This document shows positions 49,737 to 57,977 of a DNA stretch of 64,000 bases, piece by piece. This stretch comes from Betaproteobacteria bacterium HGW-Betaproteobacteria-7. GTDB taxonomy: Bacteria; Pseudomonadota; Gammaproteobacteria; Burkholderiales; Rhodocyclaceae. A program made the position numbers and the translations under genes. The notes under the pieces were generated by a model, which was given only the letters and a program-made list of their open reading frames with translations, did not search any database and was not told the origin of the DNA. Each line of letters begins with the position of its first letter. Within the stretch, counting starts at the first letter, position 1. Where the stretch lies: NCBI GenBank assembly GCA_002840765.1, contig PHCE01000017.1, positions 1-64,000 on the forward strand, written 5' to 3'.

Positions 49737-50033
49737 ATGGACACCGAAACCTTCGAACCGACGCCGGAAAGCGCCGAGCTGGCTTGGAAATGCGAGGATT
49801 ACAAAGGCAAGCAAATGCATGTCTGCACGCAACGCCGCATCCAAGAAAACACAAGCCTTTCCGGGCACGGCGAGCAATGGTTCTTCGCGGTCAGGATCAC
49901 CGACCAGAGCAACAACTCGCTACCCGACAAGGACACCAGCGCCACGTCGGACTCGGCACTCTTCTACACCACTCAAGCCATTGCAGAAGATATGGGCTTC
50001 CTGAGAGGCCGCGAATTGATTGATGGGGTGTGA
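49737..50033 (+). CDS. Hypothetical protein, 98 residues
   Basis: The start has CAGGAG seven bases upstream. The soluble acidic protein contains ELAWKCEDYKGKQMHVCTQR and a central stretch EQWFFAVRITDQSNNSLPDK; two Cys residues are present. No family is recognised. It carries a clear copy of the promoter-like element found before the phasin and cyclic glucan synthase genes, which is the only clue to its role: it is probably expressed under the same storage or stress conditions. Confidence 0.7.
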   Translation: MDTETFEPTPESAELAWKCEDYKGKQMHVCTQRRIQENTSLSGHGEQWFFAVRITDQSNNSLPDKDTSATSDSALFYTTQAIAEDMGFLRGRELIDGV

Positions 50034-50114
50034 ACGCTATCTAGGCAGTTCGTGATGCCGGCGGGGCGGCAGACGGATGGGTGCGATGAGCACACATAAA
50101 ACCATCTGATTACT

Positions 50115-50199
50115 TATTGTTAATCATAATATTAACGTCTGTTTCTAAAGTATTTTCTAATTTAAGAAACTAGTCTCGCCAACTGAGCAATGGCAGGCC
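50115..50199 (+). repeat. AT-rich repeat, copy A
   Basis: An 85-base AT-rich block, unlike its surroundings, aligns with 51410-51493. The first 45 bases agree at about 33 positions, and both end in a shared GAGCAATGG plus CAGGCC. Copy A contains the dyad GTTAATCATAATATTAAC (50119-50136). It lies upstream of the 55-residue membrane protein gene and the hydrolase. Confidence 0.6.
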
Positions 50200-50251
50200 A
50201 CCCATGCATGCCATGCGTGCGATCAGCGAATCGACGGGTTAATATCCCGAC

Positions 50252-50419
50252 ATGTTTTTCGTCATCATTTTCCTGATCCTGGCCGCCCTGGCCTACTCTC
50301 TTTTCCCCGCCTGGTCATGGGCTGCCGTTCTGGCAGTTTCCTTCGGTGGCGTTGCCGCCTTGCGACTGGCGCTGTTCTTCCTCGATCGCTCAGGCAGAAC
50401 AGCGGAAAAGAACGGTTAG
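50252..50419 (+). CDS. Small two-helix membrane protein, 55 residues
   Basis: An ATG at 50252 opens a 55-codon frame ending in TAG. The product has two hydrophobic stretches (FFVIIFLILAALAYSLF and WAAVLAVSFGGVAALRLALF) and a charged C-terminus, so it is a plausible small inner-membrane protein. There is no clear ribosome site. Third-position GC is as high as in neighbouring genes, in contrast to the AT-rich repeat just upstream. Confidence 0.5.
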   Translation: MFFVIIFLILAALAYSLFPAWSWAAVLAVSFGGVAALRLALFFLDRSGRTAEKNG

Positions 50420-50470
50420 GTCTTATTTCTTTTACCGATCGATCACTAGCGACTTCGCTGCCCAGTATTT

Positions 50471-50512
50471 CTCGGCGCTGTCGCGGGCACTGTACTGCCC
50501 CCATTTCTAACA
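50471..50512 (+). other. Possible AraC-gene 3' remnant joined to an IS-end-like sequence
   Basis: Positions 50471-50491 are identical over 21 bases to 52982-53002 at the 3' end of the AraC gene, and in frame read SALSRAL like that gene. Immediately after, from about 50491, TGTACTGCCCCCATTTCTAAC resembles the IS3-type end at 78-99 (16 of 20). This suggests the scar of an old rearrangement or insertion just upstream of the hydrolase start. Confidence 0.4.
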
Positions 50513-50524
50513 AAGAACATTCAC

Positions 50525-51325
50525 ATGTCTGCGAAAACCCCGGTTATTCACCACTTTCCCGCTCATCAGCCGAGCACCAACCCGCCGCTGCTTTTCGTAC
50601 ACGGCGGCTACAGTAGCGCCGCCCTGTGGGGTGTCCGCTTCATCCCGTATTTCCAGGCGCAGGGCTACGACTGCTACGCGCTTGAGCTATCCGGCCACGG
50701 CAGCCACCCGGCGGATCGGGCGCATCTTGACGATTTCGGCATCGACGATTACGTCGCCGATCTCGCAGCTGCCGTCGCCAGCCTGCCCGCGGCGCCGGTG
50801 CTGATCGCCCATTCGATGGGCTGCCTGGTCAGCCAGCGCTTTCTCGAACAGGGAACGGCGCGCGCCGTCGCCTTCCTGGCGCCGGTGCCACCCACCGGAA
50901 CGGGTGGCACGGCCAGCCGCTTTGCACTGACCATGCCGGATTTCTTTGCCGAGTTGCCCAATGCGGTCAACGGCACGGCCAGCGAAAAAACCATGCGTAC
51001 CATGGCCCGCGTTTATTTTTCGCCGAGCATGGCGCTAAAAGAATCCATTAAGTACCTGCCACTGATCCAGCCGGAGTCGGAAAAAGCCGTTGCCGAAATG
51101 GTCACCGCGCCCTTTCGCATCGCCCGGGGCCGGGCCCGTATTCCGGCACTGGTCATGGGTGGTTCGGCCGACCAGGTCTTCCCGGCCTCGATGCTTTATT
51201 TCACCGCCGCCTCGTGGAATGCCAAAACACAGGTCATCGCGGGGGCGGGCCACATGCTGATGCTCGACCCGCAATGGGCGGATGCTGCCGGCAAGCTTCA
51301 GGCATGGGTGGAAAACCTCGCCTGA
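50525..51325 (+). CDS. Alpha/beta hydrolase
   Basis: This 266-residue alpha/beta hydrolase has the oxyanion region LLFVHGGYSSAALW, nucleophile Ser97 in IAHSMGC, an acid near residue 215 (GGSADQVFP) and His near 242 (GAGHMLM). Substrate is unknown; esterase or lactonase activities are typical. It is bracketed by two copies of an AT-rich repeat and preceded by a possible rearrangement scar, so its promoter region may be acquired. No strong ribosome site is visible. Confidence 0.85.
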   Translation: MSAKTPVIHHFPAHQPSTNPPLLFVHGGYSSAALWGVRFIPYFQAQGYDCYALELSGHGSHPADRAHLDDFGIDDYVADLAAAVASLPAAPVLIAHSMGCLVSQRFLEQGTARAVAFLAPVPPTGTGGTASRFALTMPDFFAELPNAVNGTASEKTMRTMARVYFSPSMALKESIKYLPLIQPESEKAVAEMVTAPFRIARGRARIPALVMGGSADQVFPASMLYFTAASWNAKTQVIAGAGHMLMLDPQWADAAGKLQAWVENLA

Positions 51326-51409
51326 AGCTGGCTTTGGCGGCAAAGCATTCCTCGTCTGGCGCCATGTCGATCGCGCCTGGGTGTCGCCAGTTAAATCAAG
51401 GTTATAAAT

Positions 51410-51493
51410 TGTTGTTAATCATTACGTTAAAAACTGTTTTTAATGTTAATTCTAGAAAAATGCTCGCGCGAATAGAGCAATGGAGGGCAGGCC
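51410..51493 (+). repeat. AT-rich repeat, copy B
   Basis: The second copy of the AT-rich block, in the same orientation as copy A and 1295 bases further on. It lies between the convergent ends of the hydrolase and peroxiredoxin-like genes, so here it cannot simply be a promoter. It shares TTGTTAATCAT, TCTA and the terminal GAGCAATGG/CAGGCC with copy A. Confidence 0.6.
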
Positions 51494-51499
51494 CATAAT

Positions 51500-52048
51500 T
51501 CACACGGCGCCCTCATATTCGCCGCGCGCCGGGTAGTCATGGGCGATGGCGAAATCGATGGCGCCGAGCAGATCCTGGAACTGCGGCCGGGCGAAGGGCA
51601 TGGTCTGCACCGCGCCGTAGTACAGCGTGCCGTCCGGGCGGACCAGGAACACGCCCGGTTCGCTGAACAGCGCTGGCTCCTCGATGCCGATCGAGGTCTT
51701 GCCGCGCGAGGCGCTGATGTACAGCGCCCATTGGCGGGCGTTGCTGAGGCTCAGGCCGTAGCCGATCTGCATTCCGTCGGCCTTGACCTTGTCGGCCATC
51801 GCTTGGGCACGCTCGGCCGCGTCGCTGCTGATGGCAACGATGCGGACGCCGCGCTTGGCAAACTCCGGGGCCAGACGTTCGAGTTCCAGCAGGTACTTGG
51901 CGCAGATCGGGCAATGCAGGCCGCGGTAAAACACGATCAGGTCGAAGCGTTCAGCCGGTTCGGCGCCGAGCACGAAACGGTCGCCGCCGGTCAGGGCGAC
52001 ATCGAGGGTCGGAACCGGCTGGCGTGGCATCAGGGCAGTAATGGACAT
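51500..52048 (-). CDS. Peroxiredoxin-like (AhpC/TSA) protein
   Basis: This 182-residue thioredoxin-fold protein has the active site FYRGLHCPICAKYL with Cys46 and Cys49, and the segment GVRIVAISSDAAERAQAMAD. It matches the peroxiredoxin-like AhpC/TSA group that often neighbours AraC regulators. It probably reduces peroxides or disulfides, but this is not certain because a CxxC replaces the single peroxidatic Cys context. It is divergent from an AraC-family regulator. Confidence 0.8.
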   Translation of the reverse strand: MSITALMPRQPVPTLDVALTGGDRFVLGAEPAERFDLIVFYRGLHCPICAKYLLELERLAPEFAKRGVRIVAISSDAAERAQAMADKVKADGMQIGYGLSLSNARQWALYISASRGKTSIGIEEPALFSEPGVFLVRPDGTLYYGAVQTMPFARPQFQDLLGAIDFAIAHDYPARGEYEGAV

Positions 52049-52202
52049 GGGGCATCCTTTCGTTGAATGAATGGGGGTTTCGCCGGAACGTTATGGGCGG
52101 CCAACATGGCTGGCCGCTCTCGGCATCCTTGCTTGACCGAGCAGGGCCATTGTGCTGAACTAAACGCAAATATTCGTTCATTATTCTTTGCATTTCGTAC
52201 AC

Positions 52203-53051
52203 ATGCCCGCTACCGCCCGCCTCGATCGACTCTCCGCCCTGCTCGCCGGCCTGGCGCCGCGCGTGCGGGTCAGCCTGGCGCCGGCCGACGACATCGCCTG
52301 CCTGACGGTTGCCGCCGAGGCGGCGCCCTGCCTGCACCTCTATCTGCTGGCCGAGGGGCAGCTGCACCTCGAATTGCCGCCGACCGCCAGCCAGCTGTTG
52401 CAGGCGCCGTGCATCGTCGTCTGCCGGGCCGACACCGCGCATGTGCTGGTCGCGGAATCGCCCGCTGCCTTCCGGCACCTGATGTGTGCCCGTGCCTGGC
52501 TCGACGGGCCGGTCGCCCCGTTGCTGCTGGCCGAATTTGCCGAACCACAGGTGGTGTCGCTGGCCGGCGCCGAATCCTCGCTCGGCCACCTGATCAAGCT
52601 GATCGCCGCCGAACTGCAGGCGCCGCGTTGCGGCCAGCCAGCCCTGCTCGACCGCGCCGGCGACATTTTGTTCATCGGCCTGCTGCGCCACCTGATCGCC
52701 CACCCGACCGCCGGCGGCGGGATGTTGAGTGGCCTCGCCGACCCGCGCATCGCCCGCGCCCTGGTCGCCATCCACACCCGGCCACAAGACAAATGGACGC
52801 TCGAAAGGCTGGCCGAAGAAGCCGGCATGTCGCGCACCGCCTTTGCCAACACCTTTCGCGAAGTGTTGCGGCAAACACCGGGCAAATACCTCTCAGCGGT
52901 CCGCCTGGCCATCGCCCGGCGTGCTGTGCAGGCGGGCAAAGGCTTGAAGACTGCCGCACGCGACGCCGGCTATGTCAATTCCTCGGCGCTGTCGCGGGCA
53001 CTCTCGCGGGTCAGTGCGGCACCAGCCGCTGGGGCTGTGCTGCGCCCTTAG
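52203..53051 (+). CDS. AraC-family transcriptional regulator
   Basis: This 282-residue regulator has an N-terminal cupin effector domain of the AraC cupin_6 type (LHLYLLAEGQLHLELPPTAS) and a C-terminal double helix-turn-helix (WTLERLAEEAGMSRTAFANT, then AARDAGYVNSSALSRALSR). I chose ATG 52203 over an upstream in-frame TTG at 52188. It is divergent from the peroxiredoxin-like gene and probably controls it. Its 3' end shares a 21-base identity with 50471-50491. Confidence 0.85.
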   Translation: MPATARLDRLSALLAGLAPRVRVSLAPADDIACLTVAAEAAPCLHLYLLAEGQLHLELPPTASQLLQAPCIVVCRADTAHVLVAESPAAFRHLMCARAWLDGPVAPLLLAEFAEPQVVSLAGAESSLGHLIKLIAAELQAPRCGQPALLDRAGDILFIGLLRHLIAHPTAGGGMLSGLADPRIARALVAIHTRPQDKWTLERLAEEAGMSRTAFANTFREVLRQTPGKYLSAVRLAIARRAVQAGKGLKTAARDAGYVNSSALSRALSRVSAAPAAGAVLRP

Positions 53052-53231
53052 ACAGCAGGTTTTACCTGTTGCTAATCGCCAGATCGTAGAGCAAAAACCT
53101 TCGCCTTAATGGGCTAACGCCATGGAGGCGCGATTAGGCCCGTCGTTGGCGGGGGGGTAGACTTGGCCTCTCTGTGTTGCGTTGTGGCTTCGCGATTGCT
53201 GCGTAACTCGATCTCTTGAAAGGAGTTTTCA

Positions 53232-54029
53232 ATGGGAAAGAAGTTAATTCTGTTGCTGGGCATCCTCGTTGCGGCGGGGCTTGGCGTCGCTTTCTGGCTG
53301 TACGAACCGGATGCCCCAGAGCCCGAGCAGTTGGTGGTCGTGCCGCCACCTGCTGCAGCGGTGCCGCCGCCCCTACCGGTCGAGCGTTATCCGATAGCGG
53401 CTGTCGCGGCAGCGCCAGAGCAAGCACCGGTTCTCGATATCGAACAAAGCGATACGCTTTACCGTCAGGCCCTGGCCAAGTTGTTCGGCGAGAAATCGCT
53501 GACAAGCTATTTTTATTCCGAACGGATGATCCGCCGTTTTGTGGCAACCATCGACAATCTGCCGCGTGATGATGCGCCGGCCAAGATGATGCCGGTCAAG
53601 CCAGTCGGTGGGCCTTTCCTGGTTGATCGCGATGGCGATGCGCTAAGTATTGCGCCGGCCAATGCCCAGCGTTACGTCAACCATCTGCAGGTCATGTCGG
53701 CCGTGGATCCGCGCCTTCTGGTCGATATGTACGTCAGTTTCTATCCGCTGTTCCAGAAGGCTTATCGCGAGCTGGGCTATGCCAATGGCTTTTTCAATGA
53801 CCGACTGATTGAGGCAATCGACAATTTGCTCCAAACGCCCGAACTGGCGCCGCCGGTTGCACTGGAACAGCCTAAGGTTCTCTACACTTATGCCGACAAG
53901 TCTCTGCAAGCGCGCTCCGCCGGGCAGCGGATCATGCTGCGCATGGGTGCCGAGAACCGGGCGACAGCGATCAAGGCGCTAACAGCCATCCGCAAGGAAC
54001 TGTTAAGCCGTTCGCCAGCCAGGGAGTAG
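53232..54029 (+). CDS. DUF3014 family protein
   Basis: This 265-residue protein has one N-terminal helix (LILLLGILVAAGLGVAFWL), a Pro-rich linker (residues 27-60) and a DUF3014 domain (SYFYSERMIRRFVATIDNLP, VDPRLLVDMYVSFYPLFQKA). It is probably anchored in the inner membrane with the domain in the periplasm. Function is unknown. The start has GAAAGGAG upstream. Confidence 0.8.
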   Translation: MGKKLILLLGILVAAGLGVAFWLYEPDAPEPEQLVVVPPPAAAVPPPLPVERYPIAAVAAAPEQAPVLDIEQSDTLYRQALAKLFGEKSLTSYFYSERMIRRFVATIDNLPRDDAPAKMMPVKPVGGPFLVDRDGDALSIAPANAQRYVNHLQVMSAVDPRLLVDMYVSFYPLFQKAYRELGYANGFFNDRLIEAIDNLLQTPELAPPVALEQPKVLYTYADKSLQARSAGQRIMLRMGAENRATAIKALTAIRKELLSRSPARE

Positions 54030-54106
54030 AGAACCAGCACCGGAAGTTCGGACAGCAGAACCAGGGCGGCGGATGGGCCGCCCTACCGGCTGTAACTCGG
54101 CGGCTG

Positions 54107-54694
54107 CTAGCGGGTTTCCGCCACGGCCGTTTCGGCTGGTAACAGCTTAACGCGCACGATGCGCTGGAAGAACAGGCTGTTGGGCACCTGCAGCCGCGTC
54201 GGCACACTGTCCGGCAGCGTTTCCTTGAGCGTGGTGTAGATCAGACGAATGTCGAGGACTTCGCCGCTGAGCCCGGGCTTGTCGCCGCTTTCCAGGATTT
54301 CGATGTGGTCGTGCAGGCGGAAGGGACGCGTGGTGTAGATCAGCACCGCGCAGAAAATATTGGACAGCACGCTCCATGCCGCGAAGAAGGCAATGGCGGC
54401 GACGGTGGCGAAGCCGGTGATGGCGGTCCACAGCACGGCGCCGGAGACGCCGAAGCGGTCGAGGATGAGCATCAGGACGCCGCCGTAGATGAGGACGCTG
54501 GCAAAGCGCCGGCCGCCGACGATGAGTTCGACCGGTAGGCTATGGTGCTTGACCACGCGGGTCATGATGCGAACGACGAGCGCGCGCAGCAGGGTGGCGG
54601 CAAGGACGATCAGGATGATCTGCAGACCGAGGGTGATGAAGTCGAGCCAAGGATGGGCCCACTCGGGGAGGTAATCTTTCATGTCAGCGTACAT
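54107..54694 (-). CDS. MscS-family mechanosensitive channel, short form
   Basis: This 195-residue protein has two or three helices, the last carrying the Gly/Ala-rich pore region (FATVAAIAFFAAWSVLSNIF), then the beta domain (FRLHDHIEILESGDKPGLSG, EVLDIRLIYTTLKE). It lacks most of the C-terminal cage domain of E. coli MscS, so it is a truncated but family-typical small form. It would open on osmotic downshock. Confidence 0.82.
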   Translation of the reverse strand: MYADMKDYLPEWAHPWLDFITLGLQIILIVLAATLLRALVVRIMTRVVKHHSLPVELIVGGRRFASVLIYGGVLMLILDRFGVSGAVLWTAITGFATVAAIAFFAAWSVLSNIFCAVLIYTTRPFRLHDHIEILESGDKPGLSGEVLDIRLIYTTLKETLPDSVPTRLQVPNSLFFQRIVRVKLLPAETAVAETR

Positions 54695-54910
54695 TGGGAT
54701 GTCGAAACAGGAGCGAGCGCCCCATCATACCGGTACTGTCCGGGATGGGCTCCGGGGTGACCCCCCAGACTTTCCTTATAGGCACCAGTGGCGGCCTCGG
54801 CCGCCCGACCAGCGCGTTTCCATGACAAATGCGATATGATGTTCGACTTTTCGCGGCAGGCGACATGTCCGTCGCGCCCACGACTCAATTTATCGCTCAA
54901 AAGGTTGTTC

Positions 54911-55450
54911 ATGAAATCCACTGCCCTGATTGCGTTCGCTTCCCTTGCCCTGTTATCCGCTTGTGCCACTCAGCAGCCGCCGGCCGAATCGCCTCCCCAG
55001 ACGACATCTTCAGCGCCGGGTGCCGCCTCGCCCCTGGCCAAGCTCAAGGAACAACTTGCTGCTCTTGAGTCGATGGGGCTGAAGGTCGACGAGTCGGCTG
55101 ATGCTTTGCGGGTGACCATGCCGGGGGCCTTGGCTTTTGCGTCCGCTAGCAGCGTTGTCCAGCCCTCGGCCCAGGAAGCCCTCGATCGCATTGCCACGGC
55201 AATGACCGCTGTGGCGCCGAGCAAGCTTACCGTGGTCGGCCATACGGACAGCGCCGGGGGCAACCGCTATAACCAGTCGCTTTCCGAAACCCGGGCAAAA
55301 GCCGTGGTTGCTTACATCGCCGGCAAGGGTGTCGAGAGCACGCGGATGACGGCAGAAGGCCGGGGTGAGGAAGCGCCCGTCGCTGATAACGCGACCGCCA
55401 AGGGCCGCGCCGCCAACCGCCGGGTCGAGCTGCTGCTCAGCGTTCAGTAA
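54911..55450 (+). CDS. OmpA-family lipoprotein
   Basis: This 179-residue protein has a lipoprotein signal with LLSAC (Cys18), a short linker and a C-terminal OmpA peptidoglycan-binding domain (LTVVGHTDSAGGNRYNQSLS, ETRAKAVVAYIAGKGV, ANRRVELLLSVQ). It anchors the outer membrane to the cell wall. ATG 54911 has AAAAGG upstream and is preferred over a longer open frame. A terminator follows. Confidence 0.9.
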   Translation: MKSTALIAFASLALLSACATQQPPAESPPQTTSSAPGAASPLAKLKEQLAALESMGLKVDESADALRVTMPGALAFASASSVVQPSAQEALDRIATAMTAVAPSKLTVVGHTDSAGGNRYNQSLSETRAKAVVAYIAGKGVESTRMTAEGRGEEAPVADNATAKGRAANRRVELLLSVQ

Positions 55451-55469
55451 GTCGGCTGCAACGTAAGTA

Positions 55470-55499
55470 AAGCGCCGGGTTCGTCCCGGCGTTTTTTTA
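55470..55499 (+). terminator. Rho-independent terminator after OmpA lipoprotein gene
   Basis: A stem CGCCGGG/CCCGGCG with a five-base loop is followed by seven T residues. Confidence 0.88.
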
Positions 55500-55534
55500 T
55501 TCACGGTTTCGACCTGAGGTGCTTCCCGTCGGCC

Positions 55535-56863
55535 TCAGGCCGCGGCGCGCAACGGCTCGCTGCGCGCCAGCAACTGCCGCGTCAGCGGACTGTGGCCGCG
55601 CATCGGCAGGCGTTCGGCGCACAGGGCGGCGGCGAGGTGGTGCTGGCCACCCCGCAGCGCGGCTTCGATCAGCGTCAGGTCGATCAGGTCGCGCTGGGCG
55701 TGGCTGCCACCAAAGCGCTGGGCGATGTCGCGAACCGGACGGATCAGGCGCACGCACTCGTCGTAGCGCCCCTGACCGAAGGACTTGATGGCCAGGGTCA
55801 GCGGATGCCCGACTTCACGGCAGAAGGCGGCGTTGTCGTCGCTGCGCTGCATCGCCCATTGCTGGGTTTCGAGTACCGCTGCGACGACCTCCGGGCGCTG
55901 GGCGCCGACGAAGGCCATCACCGCGTGCAGATCGTTGAAGGCGTAGTTACCGGCGGTGGCGAGCGGCTGCCAGCCGTCGGCGACGCGCTGCCAGCGCTGG
56001 CCGACGTCGATGCCGCGTAGCTGCAGACGCCAGAGCAACGCCGAGGCGTCGATCATGTCGAGGACGACGGTCGAGCGCTCGCCGTGGATCGGGCCGTCGA
56101 ACAGCGCCAGCACTTCGTCGATCTCGCCCAGTTCCAGGTGATAGAGCGCCAGGTGCCACCACAGGTGCACCTTGAAGAAGCTGTCGGTGGACCAGGCGTC
56201 CGGGTTGGCGCGCATCCAGGCGATGCCGTCGCGCGTGCGGCACTGCATTTCCATGACGTGGGCGACCGCATGCTGCGCCCAGCCGTCACGCGGTTCGAGT
56301 TCGACCGCTGCCCTGCCCTGCGTTTCGGCGCGGGCGTAGTCGGCCATTTCTTCGAGGCCGAAGGCGTGCATGCCGAGGATGGCGTGATAACCCGGCATAT
56401 CCGGCGACCAGGCGGGCAGCACCCGGGCGATGCGGTCGCGTAGCAGGCGGGAATTGCCGACGTAAAAATCGGTCAAATGGCCGGCTTGCAGCGCCAGGCT
56501 GTCGCGCGGGAATTCGATGGACAGGTCTTCGAGCAGGCGCCCGGCGCGATGCCACTGGCCGTCTAGCATCTGGCTGACCGCCTCGATGTGGCCGCGTTCA
56601 CGCGGGGTGCTCGGCAGGCCCTGGACGGCGTCGAGGCATTCGCGGGCGACGGCAAGGGCGGCCGGTTCGGTGCCGAGCAGGTGCAGGTAGGCCTTGAATA
56701 CATGGGCCATGACGAAATCCGGGTGCTGGGCGATGGCGGCATCGATGGTGGCGACCGGATCTTCGATGTAGCAGGCGAATTGATGGAGGGCGCGGCGGTA
56801 AAGTGCGAGGCTGTCGGCGCTGGCGCCGGAATAGGTCAGAGCGAGATCGTCTTGCAGGATCAT
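55535..56863 (-). CDS. TTC38-like tetratricopeptide repeat protein
   Basis: This 442-residue all-helical protein resembles the TTC38 family, including DPVATIDAAIAQHPDFVMAH, EPRDGWAQHAVAHVMEMQCR and FKVHLWWHLALYHLELGE. TTC38 proteins have no firmly assigned function in bacteria; TPR repeats suggest protein-protein contacts. The start has AAAGGAG upstream. It is divergent from an AraC-family gene that carries an in-frame stop, which may have left this gene without its regulator. Confidence 0.85.
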   Translation of the reverse strand: MILQDDLALTYSGASADSLALYRRALHQFACYIEDPVATIDAAIAQHPDFVMAHVFKAYLHLLGTEPAALAVARECLDAVQGLPSTPRERGHIEAVSQMLDGQWHRAGRLLEDLSIEFPRDSLALQAGHLTDFYVGNSRLLRDRIARVLPAWSPDMPGYHAILGMHAFGLEEMADYARAETQGRAAVELEPRDGWAQHAVAHVMEMQCRTRDGIAWMRANPDAWSTDSFFKVHLWWHLALYHLELGEIDEVLALFDGPIHGERSTVVLDMIDASALLWRLQLRGIDVGQRWQRVADGWQPLATAGNYAFNDLHAVMAFVGAQRPEVVAAVLETQQWAMQRSDDNAAFCREVGHPLTLAIKSFGQGRYDECVRLIRPVRDIAQRFGGSHAQRDLIDLTLIEAALRGGQHHLAAALCAERLPMRGHSPLTRQLLARSEPLRAAA

Positions 56864-57014
56864 GGGGGTTCTCCTTTGGCTGGATGGTTTTGCTTGTCAT
56901 GGACGCCAGGGTTGGCGCGCAGTGCCAAGATAATCCGCAGCCAGGGGTGCTGACAGACCCGAGGCGCCGGAAGGTTTGACCGAAACGCCGGGGCCTTGTT
57001 CAAGGAGGCGGAAG

Positions 57015-57977
57015 ATGGATGTCCTGTCCGAAGTGTTTGCCGCGGTGCGCTTTTCCGGCGGGGTCTTTCTCGACGCCGAATTCACCGCACCGTGGTGCGT
57101 CGTGTCGTAGGTCGGGGCGGAGGATTTCGAGGCCCACGGGCGCATGCCGGCACATCTGATCGCCTACCACTACGTGATCGACGGCCGGCTGTTGGTCCGC
57201 GTCGGCGATGACGCGCCACTACCGGTGCTGGCCGGCGAGATCGTCCTGCTGCCGCGCAACGATGCGCACGTGTTGGGCAGCGCCGCCGACCTGCGCCCGG
57301 TGGTCATCGACGACCAGGTGCAGGCACCGGGCGAACGGACGCCGGCAGTGCTGCGCCACGGCGGTGGCGGTGAGCCGACGCACATCATCTGCGGCTATCT
57401 CGGCTGCGACGTGCCGGACAACCTGTTGCTGAAAACCCTGCCGCCGGTGCTCAAGCTCGGTGTTCGCGACGGCGCCGGCGGCGCCTGGATGGAAAACTCC
57501 TTCCGCCATGCCGCGGCGGAATTCGCCGTCAGCAGCAGCGGTTCGGCGGCGGTGCTCGGCAAGTTGGCCGAGCTGCTCTTCGTCGAGGGCGTGCGCCGCT
57601 ACGTGGCGGCCCTGCCGGAAGGCCAGAGTGGCTGGCTGGCCGGCCTGCGCGACCGCCTGGTCGGCCGCGCCCTGGCGCTGCTGCACGGCCGTGTCGCCCA
57701 TCCGTGGACGACCGAGGAACTGGCGCGCGAAGTCGGCCTGTCGCGGTCCGCCTTCGCCGAACGCTTCACCGCCCTGATCGGCCAGCCGCCGATGCGCTAC
57801 CTGGCCCACTGGCGCCTGCAACTGGCCGCCGGGCGCCTGCGCGAAAGCACGGCGGCGACGGCACAGATCGCTGCCGAAGTCGGCTACGAATCGGATGCCG
57901 CCTTCAACCGGGCGTTCAAGCGGGCCTTCGGCACGACGCCGGCGGCCTGGCGCAACGAAAGGCGCCGTCCGGCCTAG
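57015..57977 (+). pseudogene. AraC-family regulator interrupted by an in-frame TAG
   Basis: The frame starts at ATG 57015 with an excellent AAGGAGG ribosome site and encodes MDVLSEVFAAVRFSGGVFLD. It then meets TAG at 57108-57110 (codon 32), directly after a Cys-Val-Val-Ser segment, and continues in the same frame with VGAEDFEAHGRMPAHLIAYH to a normal C-terminal AraC double helix-turn-helix (WTTEELAREVGLSRSAF, AAEVGYESDAAFNRAFKRAF). A single CAG-to-TAG change would explain it. Translation could restart at ATG 57144 to give 277 residues lacking the first cupin strands. Homologous cupin_6 AraC proteins are continuous through this point. It faces the TTC38-like gene divergently and ends by overlapping the GST stop codon. 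Confidence 0.82.

Noticed and set aside
50115..51493. Integron attC sites as an explanation for the AT-rich repeats
   Set aside because: No GTTRRRY core at the expected ends and no cassette-like inverted core; no integrase in the window.
53050..53100. Possible third copy of the AT-rich repeat after the AraC gene
   Set aside because: Only CTGTTGCTAATC and GAGCAA are similar and the rest does not align.
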